Source of the DNA: Maribacter forsetii DSM 18668
GTDB lineage: Bacteria > Bacteroidota > Bacteroidia > Flavobacteriales > Flavobacteriaceae
Length of the DNA: 64,000 nucleotides
Assembly: GCF_000744105.1 (NCBI RefSeq)
Contig: NZ_JQLH01000001.1
Coordinates: forward strand, 2,542,001-2,606,000
Direction of reading: 5' to 3'
The notes below the pieces were generated by a model. That model did no database searches. It was not told the origin of the DNA and saw nothing but the letters and a program-made list of their open reading frames with translations. The position numbers and the translations under genes are program-made. This document shows positions 25,639-35,400 of this stretch, piece by piece. The stretch's first letter is position 1. Each line of letters starts with the position of its first letter.

Positions 25639-25702
25639 ACGCTTAAATATTTGCACATCAAATTAATGTAAAAATCATAAATAGAAGCAAATATTTAAGC
25701 GT
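25639..25702. repeat. Perfect 16-bp inverted repeat
   Basis: ACGCTTAAATATTTGC (25639-25654) and GCAAATATTTAAGCGT (25687-25702) are perfect complements around 32 bases, 10 bases after the stop of the preceding gene. The AT-rich stem could act as a terminator hairpin, but its length and symmetry, and its position at the edge of the accessory region, are also compatible with a recombination or protein-binding site. Confidence 0.7.
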
Positions 25703-25815
25703 TGCAACCATGCCATTACTAAACCAAAGTATGGTTTACGATAAGAGTCTATAATGATATATTGTTCTTTTCTTGACTACAATAAAACTTACGATTTTTA
25801 TGTTACTAAGACATT

Positions 25816-25872
25816 TTATATAACGTCAAATTATGATTCTATTTATGAATCATAATGTTCCGCGTTATGTAA
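25816..25872. repeat. attC-like hairpin 1
   Basis: Outer arms TTATATAACG and CGTTATGTAA flank unpaired tcaa and gttccg, then inner arms ATTATGATTC and GAATCATAAT enclose a 7-base loop. Two paired boxes separated by an unpaired spacer is the layout of integron attC sites. The core GTTATGT differs from the canonical GTTRRRY at one base. The right half and the sequence after it recur at 32151-32311. Confidence 0.6.
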
Positions 25873-26010
25873 CTTGAGCTTTGGTTAAAAGCGAAAGTTG
25901 TTACCATTTTCATTGATTTTTTTCTTTCCAAAGACTTTCTTTTTAAAAGGTAATGGAATACTCTTTGCCCGAAGCGACGGTAGGAGCTAAGTGGTAATGT
26001 GTATGGAATG
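25848..26010. repeat. Direct repeat, copy 1 (about 160 bp)
   Basis: From CATAATGTTCCGCGTTATGT to ATGTGTATGGAATG this matches 32151-32311 with about 85-90% identity by eye and one or two short indels. It contains no plausible gene and ends just before the promoter of the zinc module. With copy 2 it brackets the 6.3-kb zinc module. Confidence 0.85.
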
Positions 26011-26050
26011 GTCAATATACCTTTGCACAGCCATTGCATCTAGAATTTAA

Positions 26051-26058
26051 TATCTTTG
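26051..26058 (+). promoter_or_regulatory. -7 box of DUF6660 gene
   Basis: TATCTTTG fits TAnnTTTG and ends 5 bases before the ATG at 26064, so the transcript would be near-leaderless. A second match, TACCTTTG, lies at 26018-26025 and would give a leader of about 30 bases. No -33 TTG stands at exact spacing to either. Confidence 0.5.
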
Positions 26059-26063
26059 TAGCA

Positions 26064-26381
26064 ATGAAATTTATAAGCTTCATACTAGCAGTTACCATGT
26101 TCACTTTGACCGCAAAGCCATGTTCTGATGGTCAAAATTTTGAAGACCAACAACAGCAAGAGTTGAGCATAGACCATAATCATCAAGAAGATAATGATGA
26201 TTCTTGTCCTATAACCTGTATTTGTAATTGTTGTGGTATGTCAATAGCATATGAGCCTTTAGCCACATTTGAACTCAATTTTTACACCAGCATTTCTACA
26301 CAATCAATAGCTATCTATCAGTCAATTTATAGATTTGATTTTCATTCCAACATTTGGCAACCACCCCAAGTAATTAGCTAA
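26064..26381 (+). CDS. DUF6660 family protein, Cys/His-rich
   Basis: A 105-residue secreted protein; the ATG at 26064 begins the signal peptide MKFISFILAVTMFTL. The mature part has a His/Asp-rich stretch (DHNHQEDNDDSC) and a cysteine cluster CPITCICNCCG, ending NIWQPPQVIS, which identifies DUF6660. These small proteins occur upstream of metal-uptake or efflux genes in Flavobacteriia and probably bind zinc or a similar metal in the periplasm. It is 50 bases upstream of a TonB receptor gene. Confidence 0.82.
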   Translation: MKFISFILAVTMFTLTAKPCSDGQNFEDQQQQELSIDHNHQEDNDDSCPITCICNCCGMSIAYEPLATFELNFYTSISTQSIAIYQSIYRFDFHSNIWQPPQVIS

Positions 26382-26430
26382 GACTTCTAGATTCTTAAAT
26401 CACTTTTTTAGTTAATTACAATCATATTAA

Positions 26431-28617
26431 ATGAACAAACACATTTTGAGCGTAAAGCTCATGTTTTTGCTATGCCTATCGCTACAGGCACAAAAATCAG
26501 ATATTCAAATAACCGTCTATTCAGAGGATGAAAACGAACCCTTAATAGGTGCTACAGTTTACTTTGATACATTAGAAAAAGGAGCTATTACCAATTTTGA
26601 TGGTATAGCAGAATTTGCCGAAATACCTAACGGTCAACATTCAACAGTAATTTCATTTTTAGGCTTTCAAACATTAGAAACAACAATTCAAGTACCTAGT
26701 GATGCGGATTATATTTTTAAACTTAAAGTAGATGCTAACGTATTAGATGAAGTGGTACTTCAATCTACACGTAGTACAAGGACTCTAAAAAAGATACCAA
26801 CACGTATTGAGTTTATTGGCGTCGAGGAACTAGGGGAGAAAGCAATAATGAATCCTACTAATATTTCTATGGTACTTCGCGAAAGCACAGGTATACAAAT
26901 GCAACAGACATCATTAAGTAGTGGTAGCACCAATATTCGTATTCAAGGATTGGATGGTCGGTACACACAACTTTTGAGAGATGGGTTTCCATTATATGGT
27001 GGTTTTTCAAGTGGTTTAAGTATTTTACAAATTCCACCTTTAGACTTACAACAATTTGAGATTATAAAAGGAAGTTCATCAACCCTTTATGGTGGCGGTG
27101 CTATTGCAGGATTGGTAAATATGGTATCTAAAACACCTGACGAAGAACCTGCATTGGATATTATGCTAACTCAAACACAAGCATTAGGAAGCACAGCGAA
27201 TGTGTTTTATAGTAAACGAAATGAAAAGTTTGGTTTTTCGCTTTATGGTTCTGGGCACTATCAAAAAGCTTACGACCCAGAAGATGATGGTTTTAGTAAC
27301 CTACCAAAAACAACCTCAATTTCTTTCAATCCCAAATTGTTTTATTATCCATCGGAGAAAACAACCCTGTGGTTTGGTTTAAATGGAACATATGATGATA
27401 GAATAGGTGGAGATATTACCAAAATTGAAAGTGGCGAAAATGGTATTCATCAATATACAGAAGAAAACAATTCCAAAAGATTAAGTAGTCAATTGGTATA
27501 TCAAACACAATTAGATTCTGTTAGCTCATTAAAATTTAAAAATAGTATCTCTTTTTTCGATAGGAACTTAAGCGTCCCTAGTCTCAATTTTGATGGGCAG
27601 CAAACAAACACTTTTACTGAAATCACATATAATACGGCGTCAGAAAATACAGATTGGATAATTGGCGCAAATTTATATACCTCAAACTTTGATGAAAATG
27701 ATAATGCACCATTACAGCGAGACCAAAAAGATGTAACCTTTGGTGCATTTGCTAATAACATCTTTGATATATCCGAAAAATGGATTTTAGAAACAGGATT
27801 AAGAGCAGATTATAATGCCGATTTTGGTTTTTTCCCACTGCCAAGAATATCATTACTGTATAAAAATGATATTGGATTTTCAAGCCGAATAGGTGGTGGT
27901 TTAGGATACAAAATACCTGATATATTTACAGAAGAAGCAGAATATATCAATTTCGAAAATGTTCTAGCAATAGATAAATCAACTTTAGACGCAGAACGTT
28001 CTTATGGTATTAATTTCGATGTAAACTATCAAGCACGCTTATCCGATGAGATTGGTTTTTCAGTAAATCAATTGTTCTATGCAACAGCTATAAATAAAGG
28101 CTTGTTGTTAAATTCAACAGATAATGGTTTTTTTCAATTTGAAAATGCGCCAGATGAAATTTTTAGCAAAGGAGCAGAAACCAATATTAAATTCACTTAC
28201 AAAGATTTTAGATGGTTTTTAAACTATGCACTTATCGACACCAAACTAAATTATTTGCCAGGTAACCCACAAAAACCTTTAACCGCAAAGCATAATGCGG
28301 GGAGCGTTTTAATGTACGAGTCTGAAAAGTGGCGAATTGGCTATGAGACCTATTACACGGGAAAACAATTTTTATCAAACGGTACTGAGACAACCGATTT
28401 TGTAACTATGGGCTTACTGTTAATGCGTAATTTTAAACGGGGAAGCGTATTTATCAATTTTGAGAACTTCACAGATAGAAGGCAAAGTAGATTTTCCCCA
28501 TTGGTTTTACCACCACATGAAAATCCTGTCTTTCCAGAGATTTATGGACCCACGGATGGTTTTATCTTTAGTGTAGGACTTATTATTAAACCATTTGGAA
28601 ACTTAGACCACGATTAA
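26431..28617 (+). CDS. TonB-dependent receptor, probable zinc uptake
   Basis: A 728-residue receptor with a signal peptide (1-20), a carboxypeptidase-regulatory-like domain (about 25-105, GATVYFDTLEKGAITNFDGIA), a plug (VLDEVVLQSTRSTRTLKKIP, GLDGRYTQLLRDGFPLYGG, GSSSTLYGGGAIAGLVNMVS) and a barrel. The start of the plug is the classical TonB-box-adjacent form. It sits between a Cys/His-rich DUF6660 gene and a Fur-type regulator 2 bases downstream, pointing to zinc or a similar divalent metal as cargo. Confidence 0.9.
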   Translation: MNKHILSVKLMFLLCLSLQAQKSDIQITVYSEDENEPLIGATVYFDTLEKGAITNFDGIAEFAEIPNGQHSTVISFLGFQTLETTIQVPSDADYIFKLKVDANVLDEVVLQSTRSTRTLKKIPTRIEFIGVEELGEKAIMNPTNISMVLRESTGIQMQQTSLSSGSTNIRIQGLDGRYTQLLRDGFPLYGGFSSGLSILQIPPLDLQQFEIIKGSSSTLYGGGAIAGLVNMVSKTPDEEPALDIMLTQTQALGSTANVFYSKRNEKFGFSLYGSGHYQKAYDPEDDGFSNLPKTTSISFNPKLFYYPSEKTTLWFGLNGTYDDRIGGDITKIESGENGIHQYTEENNSKRLSSQLVYQTQLDSVSSLKFKNSISFFDRNLSVPSLNFDGQQTNTFTEITYNTASENTDWIIGANLYTSNFDENDNAPLQRDQKDVTFGAFANNIFDISEKWILETGLRADYNADFGFFPLPRISLLYKNDIGFSSRIGGGLGYKIPDIFTEEAEYINFENVLAIDKSTLDAERSYGINFDVNYQARLSDEIGFSVNQLFYATAINKGLLLNSTDNGFFQFENAPDEIFSKGAETNIKFTYKDFRWFLNYALIDTKLNYLPGNPQKPLTAKHNAGSVLMYESEKWRIGYETYYTGKQFLSNGTETTDFVTMGLLLMRNFKRGSVFINFENFTDRRQSRFSPLVLPPHENPVFPEIYGPTDGFIFSVGLIIKPFGNLDHD

Positions 28618-28619
28618 TT

Positions 28620-29036
28620 ATGGAAACAATTGAACAATTATTAGAATCAAAAAATATTCGTGTTACGGCAATGCGGTTATTGATTTATAAGTTTCTTGCG
28701 GAAAACAAGGCAGCTGTAACGCTTAGTAATATTGAAAATGCTTTTGAAAAGGCAGACAGAACTACGCTATACAGAACTATAAAAACCTTTGAGGAAAATG
28801 ATATCGTGCATCAGATTGATGATGGCACAGGAATCACAAAATACGCACTTTGCGAACAAGGATGTAGTTGTGATATAAAAACAGATTTACACTTACATTT
28901 TCATTGTAATAATTGCAATGAAACCGTTTGTTTAACAGAACATAAGATACCTCAAATAAAAGTTCCTGATGGCTTTGTTTCGGAAAATATAAACTTGGTT
29001 GTAAAAGGTATTTGCGATAAGTGTAGTGGGCAATAA
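28620..29036 (+). CDS. Fur-family metalloregulator, Zur-like
   Basis: A 138-residue Fur-family repressor. The N-terminal winged helix (RVTAMRLLIYKFLAE, DRTTLYRTIKTFEENDIVHQI) is followed by the dimerisation domain with a histidine patch DLHLHFHCNNC and two CxxC pairs (CNNC and CDKC) for the structural zinc. It starts 2 bases after the receptor stop. Context with a zinc-type ATPase suggests a zinc sensor (Zur) rather than iron. The start is the only ATG near the HTH. Confidence 0.88.
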   Translation: METIEQLLESKNIRVTAMRLLIYKFLAENKAAVTLSNIENAFEKADRTTLYRTIKTFEENDIVHQIDDGTGITKYALCEQGCSCDIKTDLHLHFHCNNCNETVCLTEHKIPQIKVPDGFVSENINLVVKGICDKCSGQ

Positions 29037-29090
29037 ATGCACTTCCATTGCACTAGCTATTAAACTAATTTTATCCAAAAATTAATAGAT

Positions 29091-29453
29091 ATGAAGTTTA
29101 ATACTAAAATACCTGAACATCTTAAGCAGGCTTATAATAAAGAATTAATACAATACAGTTCCTGTTTAGATAATAAGGAATACGGTAGTGCTTGGTATCA
29201 TTTAGAACGTAGTCATATCATAGGACAATCTTACCCCTTACAGCATACTTATTCACATTGGCTAATGCTAAAATTTGGATTTAGACAAAAAGACACTAAA
29301 GAAGTAATAGGTCAAATTATTAGGTTGCTTGTAGGTGGTTGGAAATCATTTATAAATCACGTTCCCCTTGGTAATACTGGTGGAGCAAATGTGCCCCCTT
29401 TGAAGCGTATGTCTATTCCAAATGATATTGAAAAATTATTAAATACTAAATGA
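29091..29453 (+). CDS. DUF3703 domain protein
   Basis: A 120-residue soluble protein with the DUF3703 pattern AWYHLERSHIIGQSYPLQHTYSHWLML, rich in histidines positioned as metal ligands, and a later GGANVPPLKRMSIP. The family is found in heavy-metal resistance clusters; its biochemical role is not established. Its stop overlaps the start of the P-type ATPase gene by 4 bases, so the two are translationally coupled. Confidence 0.85.
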   Translation: MKFNTKIPEHLKQAYNKELIQYSSCLDNKEYGSAWYHLERSHIIGQSYPLQHTYSHWLMLKFGFRQKDTKEVIGQIIRLLVGGWKSFINHVPLGNTGGANVPPLKRMSIPNDIEKLLNTK

Positions 29454-31402
29454 AAAAAAAGAAAGTCAATTTAAGAGATTTAAAACCAGAATCGGAAGAA
29501 GAACATAATCATGATGATGGTCACGACCACGGAGATGGAAGTGCATTCAAAACGTATATTCCAGCAATTATAAGCTTTGTGATGCTTATTCTAGGAATTG
29601 TAGTAGACTACTTTGATTTAATTCTCCAATTTGAAGGTTATGTTAGAGTAGTTTGGTATACCATAGCATACGTTCCCGTAGGGTTTCCGGTAATTAAGGA
29701 AGGCTGGAAAAATGTGATACGTGGCGATGTTTTCACGGAATTCTTTTTAATGTCTATAGCCACAATTGGTGCATTTATCATTGGAGAATATCCCGAAGGC
29801 GTTGCTGTAATGTTGTTTTATGCTGTAGGTGAACTATTTCAGAATGCAGCTGTAAATAGAGCAAAGTCAAATATCAAAGCTTTGCTCGATGTAAGACCAA
29901 ATGAAGCTTTGGTCTATCGGAACAACGATTACATTTCCGTTAATCCCGAAACTGTGGAAATTGGCGAAAAAGTACAAGTCCGCGTGGGCGAAAAAGTACC
30001 ATTGGACGGTATTTTGCTTTCTGAAAAAGGCTCATTCAATACCGCGGCTTTAACAGGCGAAAGCAAACCTGATACCATTACTAAATCTGAGAAAGTATTT
30101 GCAGGAAGTATCAATCTCGATGGCGTGATTGAAATTGAAACTACAAAAGAGTTTAAGGATAGCTCCATTGCCCGAATTCTCGATATGGTTCAAAATGCCA
30201 CAGCTCGCAAGTCGAAAACCGAATTATTTATCAGAAAATTTGCGAGGATTTATACGCCAATCGTCGTGTTTTTGGCTGTTGGCGTGACATTAATTCCTTA
30301 CTTTTTTCTAGATGATTATGTATTTAGAGATTGGTTATACAGAGCATTAATTTTCTTGGTCATATCTTGCCCTTGTGCGTTGGTAATTTCAATTCCATTA
30401 GGCTATTTCGGTGGATTGGGAGCAGCTTCAAAAAACGGAATACTTTTCAAGGGTGCTTCATTTTTAGATGCAATGACCAAGATAAATACTTTGGTAATGG
30501 ACAAAACAGGTACCGTAACCAAAGGTGTTTTTAAAATCAAAGAAGTAAAAGCAATCGGTTGGAATGAAACTGAATTTATGCAATACCTTATGGCGATGGA
30601 AGAACAATCTACACATCCAATTGCTAAAGCCATTTTAGAGTACAAAGCTGAAGGAGAAGATTTTGAAGCTACCGAAGTGTCTGAAATTGCAGGTAAAGGT
30701 TTAAGAGGGATTGTAAATGGCAAAAACGTTTTAGTAGGCAACAAAGCTTTAATGATTGCTAATAAAATTGAAGTTCCCGCAGAAACTGAAACCATTGTAG
30801 AGTCTATAGTTTTAGTAGCCATAGATAATAGGTTTGCGGGTTATGTAGTCATAGCGGATGAATTAAAGAACGATGCAAAAGAAACGATAACAACGCTGCA
30901 TAAAGTTGGAATCAAAAATATAATGATGCTATCTGGCGATAAGGATTCTATCACACAAAAAGTAGCTTCCAAATTAAGCATTGAAAAAGCCAAAGGTGGT
31001 CTACTGCCCGAAGACAAACTGAATGAAGTTGAAAAACTAAAACAAAACCCAGAAAACAAAATCGCATTTATTGGTGATGGAATAAATGATGCCCCAGTTT
31101 TAGCGGCAAGTGACGTCGGAATCGCAATGGGTGGATTAGGGAGTGATGTAGCGATTGAGACCGCAGATGTTATTATTCAAACTGACCAACCATCAAAAGT
31201 GGTCAGAGCAATAAAAATAGGACGTTCCACCAGAAAAATTGTTTGGCAAAACATTGGTTTAGCATTTGGAGTGAAAGTAATAGTTCTGATTTTAGGTGCT
31301 GGCGGACTTGCTACGATGTGGGAAGCTGTGTTTGCCGATGTAGGAGTAGCGCTATTAGCTATTTTGAATGCAGTTAGATTACAAAGGATGAATTGGAGTT
31401 AG
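29450..31402 (+). CDS. Zn/Cd/Pb-translocating P-type ATPase
   Basis: A 650-residue P1B-type ATPase. A short His/Asp-rich N-terminus (EEEHNHDDGHDHGDGS) replaces the usual CxxC metal-binding domain. The core is complete: TGES (TAALTGESKP), transmembrane metal site SCPCALVIS, phosphorylation site DKTGT, HP motif in STHPIAKAI and the hinge GDGINDAPVLAASDVGIAMG. A terminal membrane pair follows. The family exports Zn, Cd or Pb from the cytoplasm. It ends the zinc module, which pairs a receptor with an exporter under a Fur-type regulator. Confidence 0.93.
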   Translation: MKKKKVNLRDLKPESEEEHNHDDGHDHGDGSAFKTYIPAIISFVMLILGIVVDYFDLILQFEGYVRVVWYTIAYVPVGFPVIKEGWKNVIRGDVFTEFFLMSIATIGAFIIGEYPEGVAVMLFYAVGELFQNAAVNRAKSNIKALLDVRPNEALVYRNNDYISVNPETVEIGEKVQVRVGEKVPLDGILLSEKGSFNTAALTGESKPDTITKSEKVFAGSINLDGVIEIETTKEFKDSSIARILDMVQNATARKSKTELFIRKFARIYTPIVVFLAVGVTLIPYFFLDDYVFRDWLYRALIFLVISCPCALVISIPLGYFGGLGAASKNGILFKGASFLDAMTKINTLVMDKTGTVTKGVFKIKEVKAIGWNETEFMQYLMAMEEQSTHPIAKAILEYKAEGEDFEATEVSEIAGKGLRGIVNGKNVLVGNKALMIANKIEVPAETETIVESIVLVAIDNRFAGYVVIADELKNDAKETITTLHKVGIKNIMMLSGDKDSITQKVASKLSIEKAKGGLLPEDKLNEVEKLKQNPENKIAFIGDGINDAPVLAASDVGIAMGGLGSDVAIETADVIIQTDQPSKVVRAIKIGRSTRKIVWQNIGLAFGVKVIVLILGAGGLATMWEAVFADVGVALLAILNAVRLQRMNWS

Positions 31403-31428
31403 CACTTATATCGATTACTATTTTGTCC

Positions 31429-32130
31429 ATGGCCTAAGAGAATTTTGGCAAAACAATAGGCGAGGGGAGCGGCCATATTTTAGGGGGCTGGTTACTATTT
31501 TACTTGACAATTGAAAAGATGCTTTTACCTTAAAGTAGTCTTAAGAGTTACAATGGATCCTAAAATATAGCGACTGAGCCGTACATTGTTTCCAAAATTA
31601 TCTGTAAGCCTTAATTTTTTTGTTTCTTTTTTTATCAAGAAAAAAAGATAAAAGAAACGTTTAATGGTTAGGATGTTAAAGTCTATTTGACATAATGTTA
31701 GAAGTACTTAAAGAAAAGATTAAAACAAGACGAGAGGTTAGCAAGGGCTAAGAAATTATCTCGCAGAGTAATTTTTAGCTGTTGCGGCAAGCTGACGAGA
31801 ATGCTGTAGAAAAAAATATTGCACACATTTCCTCGAATAAACGAATTTTAAATGAATCTAAAAGGCTAGCTTTTAAATGGCGTTGGCTATGCGGCTGGAG
31901 ATTGTGTTTAAAATAAATTGCCTGAGCAATTTGATTTTAAAAAGCAATGAGCGCATGGGCAGCGGCTATTTTACATAACGGCTAATTATGGTACAAATGA
32001 AAATATGCGCCGCAGGCACCGCTTAAAAAGGTTGATGACCCTGTTGTAAGTTTTAATCAAATCTCAGAGGTTTAGGGATATTTTACATAATATAGAATTA
32101 TAGCTTACAAACGTAAATTCTCTTGTCTGG
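31429..32130. repeat. Long non-coding repeat, copy I
   Basis: Begins 27 bases after the ATPase stop with CCTAAGAGAATTTTGGC, continues AGGCGAGGGGAGCGGCCATAT, GGACTGAGCC-like and GACGAGAATGCTGTAG blocks, and AAATGGCGTTGGC. The same blocks follow in the same order in 40344-41120, with roughly three quarters of positions conserved by eye and many small indels. No open frame of note spans it. Short copy II is at 38951. Together with 32131-32474 it fills a gene-free kilobase. Confidence 0.8.
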
Positions 32131-32173
32131 TTCAAATGCTATGCTTTGTACCATAATGTTCCGCGTTATGTAA
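31971..32173. repeat. attC-like inverted repeat 2
   Basis: The left arm (31971-31997) has TTACATAACG, then gct-, then ATTATGGTACAAA. The right arm (32145-32173) is its complement: TTTGTACCATAAT, gttccg, CGTTATGTAA. The paired-unpaired-paired layout equals that of hairpin 1, but with a loop of about 150 bases. The loop contains GGTTGATGACCCTGTT and ATTTTACATAATA-GAATTATAGCTTACA blocks shared with element 3. Confidence 0.65.
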
Positions 32174-32311
32174 CTTGAGCTTTGATTAAAAGCGAAAGTT
32201 GTTACAATCTTCATTGATTTTTTTCTTTCTAAAAACTTTCTTCTCAAAATGTAATGAAATACTCTTTGCCCAAGCGACGATAGGAGTGAAGAGGTAATGT
32301 GTATGGAATGA
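32151..32311. repeat. Direct repeat, copy 2 (about 160 bp)
   Basis: Matches 25848-26010 (CATAATGTTCCGCGTTATGT through ATGTGTATGGAATG). It begins inside the right arm of the attC-like element and ends 164 bases before the helicase start, so both the zinc and the defence modules start after the same sequence. Confidence 0.85.
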
Positions 32312-32375
32312 GATTATTCTCTCTAAAATTTAAATGATTACGGAATTACGTAAATATATACTTGTTAATTTTTAA

Positions 32376-32383
32376 TATATTTG
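32376..32383 (+). promoter_or_regulatory. -7 box upstream of helicase operon
   Basis: TATATTTG fits TAnnTTTG, about 90 bases before the helicase ATG. The nearest TTG (32362-32364) is only 11 bases away, so the -33 part is not standard. AT-rich sequence makes chance matches likely. Confidence 0.35.
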
Positions 32384-32474
32384 ATTGTCTCATTCAAGTT
32401 ATAATTCTCCCCAAAAGTTTTAATAACCATACTGTTTTTAGCCTTTGCTAGAAATGGGTAAATAAATTATACCA

Positions 32475-35400
32475 ATGATTAAAATACCACAACTCTTGTT
32501 AGAAGTATGGAGTAAAACTGGGAACAAAAATCGAATCGAACAATTAGTTGAGGAAGCAACAGAAATAAATCCAACATTAGTTAGTTCTAAAAGAGGAAGT
32601 GTGGTTTTGAACTTTAATAAAGAAGATTACTATTTCACAAGTAATAAAACCAATATTCCAGAGGAATATAACTATGTCTTGTTCACATCAAGCAATCCCA
32701 CTTTAGGAAGACTAATTTCAGGTGATACTAAAATTAAAAAGTGGTTAAAACATCCTAAAAGTAAAATACTGACAAACGACCAAGTTATTAATTCTTGGAA
32801 AGACAACTTTCATTTCAAAGAAGAAAATTTGGCCCATGGTATAAATGGCTTAAGAATCCCACAAATATCTGCTTTATATGCCAGTCTTAGTCATTTAAGA
32901 GTTTCCGACAAAAGTGGTGTAGTTGTAATGCCAACAGGTACGGGAAAGACTGAAACGATGTTATCATTATTGATAGCTAATAAATGTAAAAAAGTCATTG
33001 TTACGGTACCATCAGATGCGTTAAGAACACAGATATTCAATAAATTCAAAACTTTGGGGCTATTAAAACAATTTGGGATAATTGCAGAAAGAGTTTCTTA
33101 TCCAAAAGTTGGGATTTTAAGACAAAAGTTTACCGATTTAAAAGAATTAGAACATTTTTTCAATAATAGTAATGTAATAGTTACCTCGATGAATATTGTT
33201 GCTACTAGTCCAATAGCTCATCAAACTAAAATTGCTGAATTATGTACACACATCTTTATTGATGAAGCACATCATATAAAAGCATCATCTTGGGACTTAT
33301 TCAGAAAACGATTTGATGAAGATAAAGTTTTGATGTTTACGGCTACACCTTTTCGTAATGACCAAAAACGATTAGATGGAAAAATAATTTTCAATTTTCC
33401 GTTAGCAAAAGCACAAGAACAAGGCTACTTTAAGAAAATTGATTTTATACCGGTTAGAGAATATGATTCGGAAAAAGCAGATAATTTAATTGCCGATAAA
33501 GCTATTGAAAGGCTACGCCTAGATATCAAAAATGGATATAATCATATTTTAATGGCTAGATGCAGCACGAAAGACCGTGCGAAATCAATATTTGAAATTT
33601 ATAAAAAACAATCTGACCTTAATCCAGTAGTAATTCATTCAGAAACTTTAGATAAGAAAACTGTTTTACAAGATATTGTCTTAAAAAAGCATAGAATAAT
33701 TGTGGCAGTTGATATGTTAGGAGAAGGGTTTGATTTACCAGAATTAAAAGTGGCAGCGTTCCACGATATTCGAAAAAGTTTACCAATAACATTACAATTT
33801 GCTGGTAGATTTACAAGAACCAAATATGATGAAGAATTGGGAGATGCATCATTTATTGCAAATTTGGCAGATATTAGTGTAAAGAATCAATTGGCCGAAC
33901 TATACGCTCAAGATGCAGATTGGAATTTACTACTATCTTCTTTAAGTACTGGAGAAATTGATGATGAGATTGCTTATGAAGAATTCATTACTGGTTTTAA
34001 AAATCTGGGAGACACAACTATTTCTCTACAGAATATACGCACTCCACTAAGCGCTGTAGTTTATAAAAATCACACAGATTCTTGGTTTCCAAGCAACTTC
34101 AAGGTTGGAATGACCAATTTTGACGAAAGTGATTATAGGTTTTCTGACATCAATACAGAGCAAAACGTTTTAGTAATAGTAACAGCTCAAAAAAAGAATG
34201 TTGATTGGGGAAATTTCAAGGAAATTTATGAATTGCAATGGAGTATTACTATTGCTTTTTGGGATTCAAAAAACAACTTATTGTTTATCTATAGCTCTGA
34301 CAAAAGCGCGAGTAAAGATTTAGCAGAAGCTATTATTGGAAAAGATGCAGAACAGATAAATGAAATAAATATATTCAGAGCCTTTCATGGACTACAAAGA
34401 GTTTCATTGCAAAATGTTGGCCTAAAAGAGTTTTTAGGAAAGAATATTCGCTTTAGAATGAGTGTTGGTACAGATGTAGAACAAGCATTGAGTATAGCCG
34501 AAAAAGAACGAGGTCAGAAAGCTTTTGTTTTTGGAGTTGGGTATGTCGAGGGAGAAAAAGTCTCTTTAGGGTGTTCTTATAAAGGTAAAATATGGAGTAA
34601 ATTAAGAGGAGGATTAAAAGAATATACTGAATGGTGCAAAGAGGTTGGAAAAAAACTTATTGATGAAAAGATAGACCCCAATCAAGTTTTGAAAGAAACT
34701 CTTATGCCAAAATCAATTTCTATCAGACCAAAAGGGATTTTTCCTGTTTGGATAGATTGGGATGAAGAAATGTACAGCCATTCTGAAATAAAATACAAGT
34801 TTTTAATTGACGGAAAGAAATATGATTTATCAAATTGTGAATTAAAAATAACAAAAGCTACCGAAGATGAAGCACTATATTTTCAGTTGGAAACAATAGA
34901 TAAAACAATTGATTTAGAGATTAAATTAAATGAAAAATCAATTGAAAGTAATACAATATATGACTACGAAATAATCAAAATTTCCGCAGATACAGTTATT
35001 GTAGAATATGGTACTAATAGAGTTAACTTAAGTCGTTTTTTATACAAATATGTGCCTACAATATGGTTTGCTGATGGTTCCGCTCTTACTGGAAATTATT
35101 ATGTGGAATTAAGTCAAATGATTAACCCTTTTTCTATTGATAAATTAATTCCTTGGAATTGGAAAGGAATAGATTTAAGCAAAGAAGCACAAGGCATAGA
35201 CCCAAAACTATCCAACTCTATTCAATATAAAGTAATTGAAGAATTAAAAAAAGAGGACTTCGATATAATATATGATGACGATTATTCAGGAGAAATTGCA
35301 GATGTGATAGCTATCAAGCAATTACCAGACAAGATAAAAGTCAATTTCTATCATTTAAAATATGCCAAGGAAGGAAAAGTTAATAAGAGCATTGGTAATT

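Noticed and set aside
25839..26039. A 66-residue minus-strand frame inside the 160-bp direct repeat
   Set aside because: The sequence is a repeat with many indels between copies and the frame is not conserved in the second copy, so it is not a gene.
31429..32470. Possible group II intron or transposase remnant in the long repeat
   Set aside because: No reverse transcriptase or transposase fragments, and no domain V hairpin of the expected form, were found by eye.
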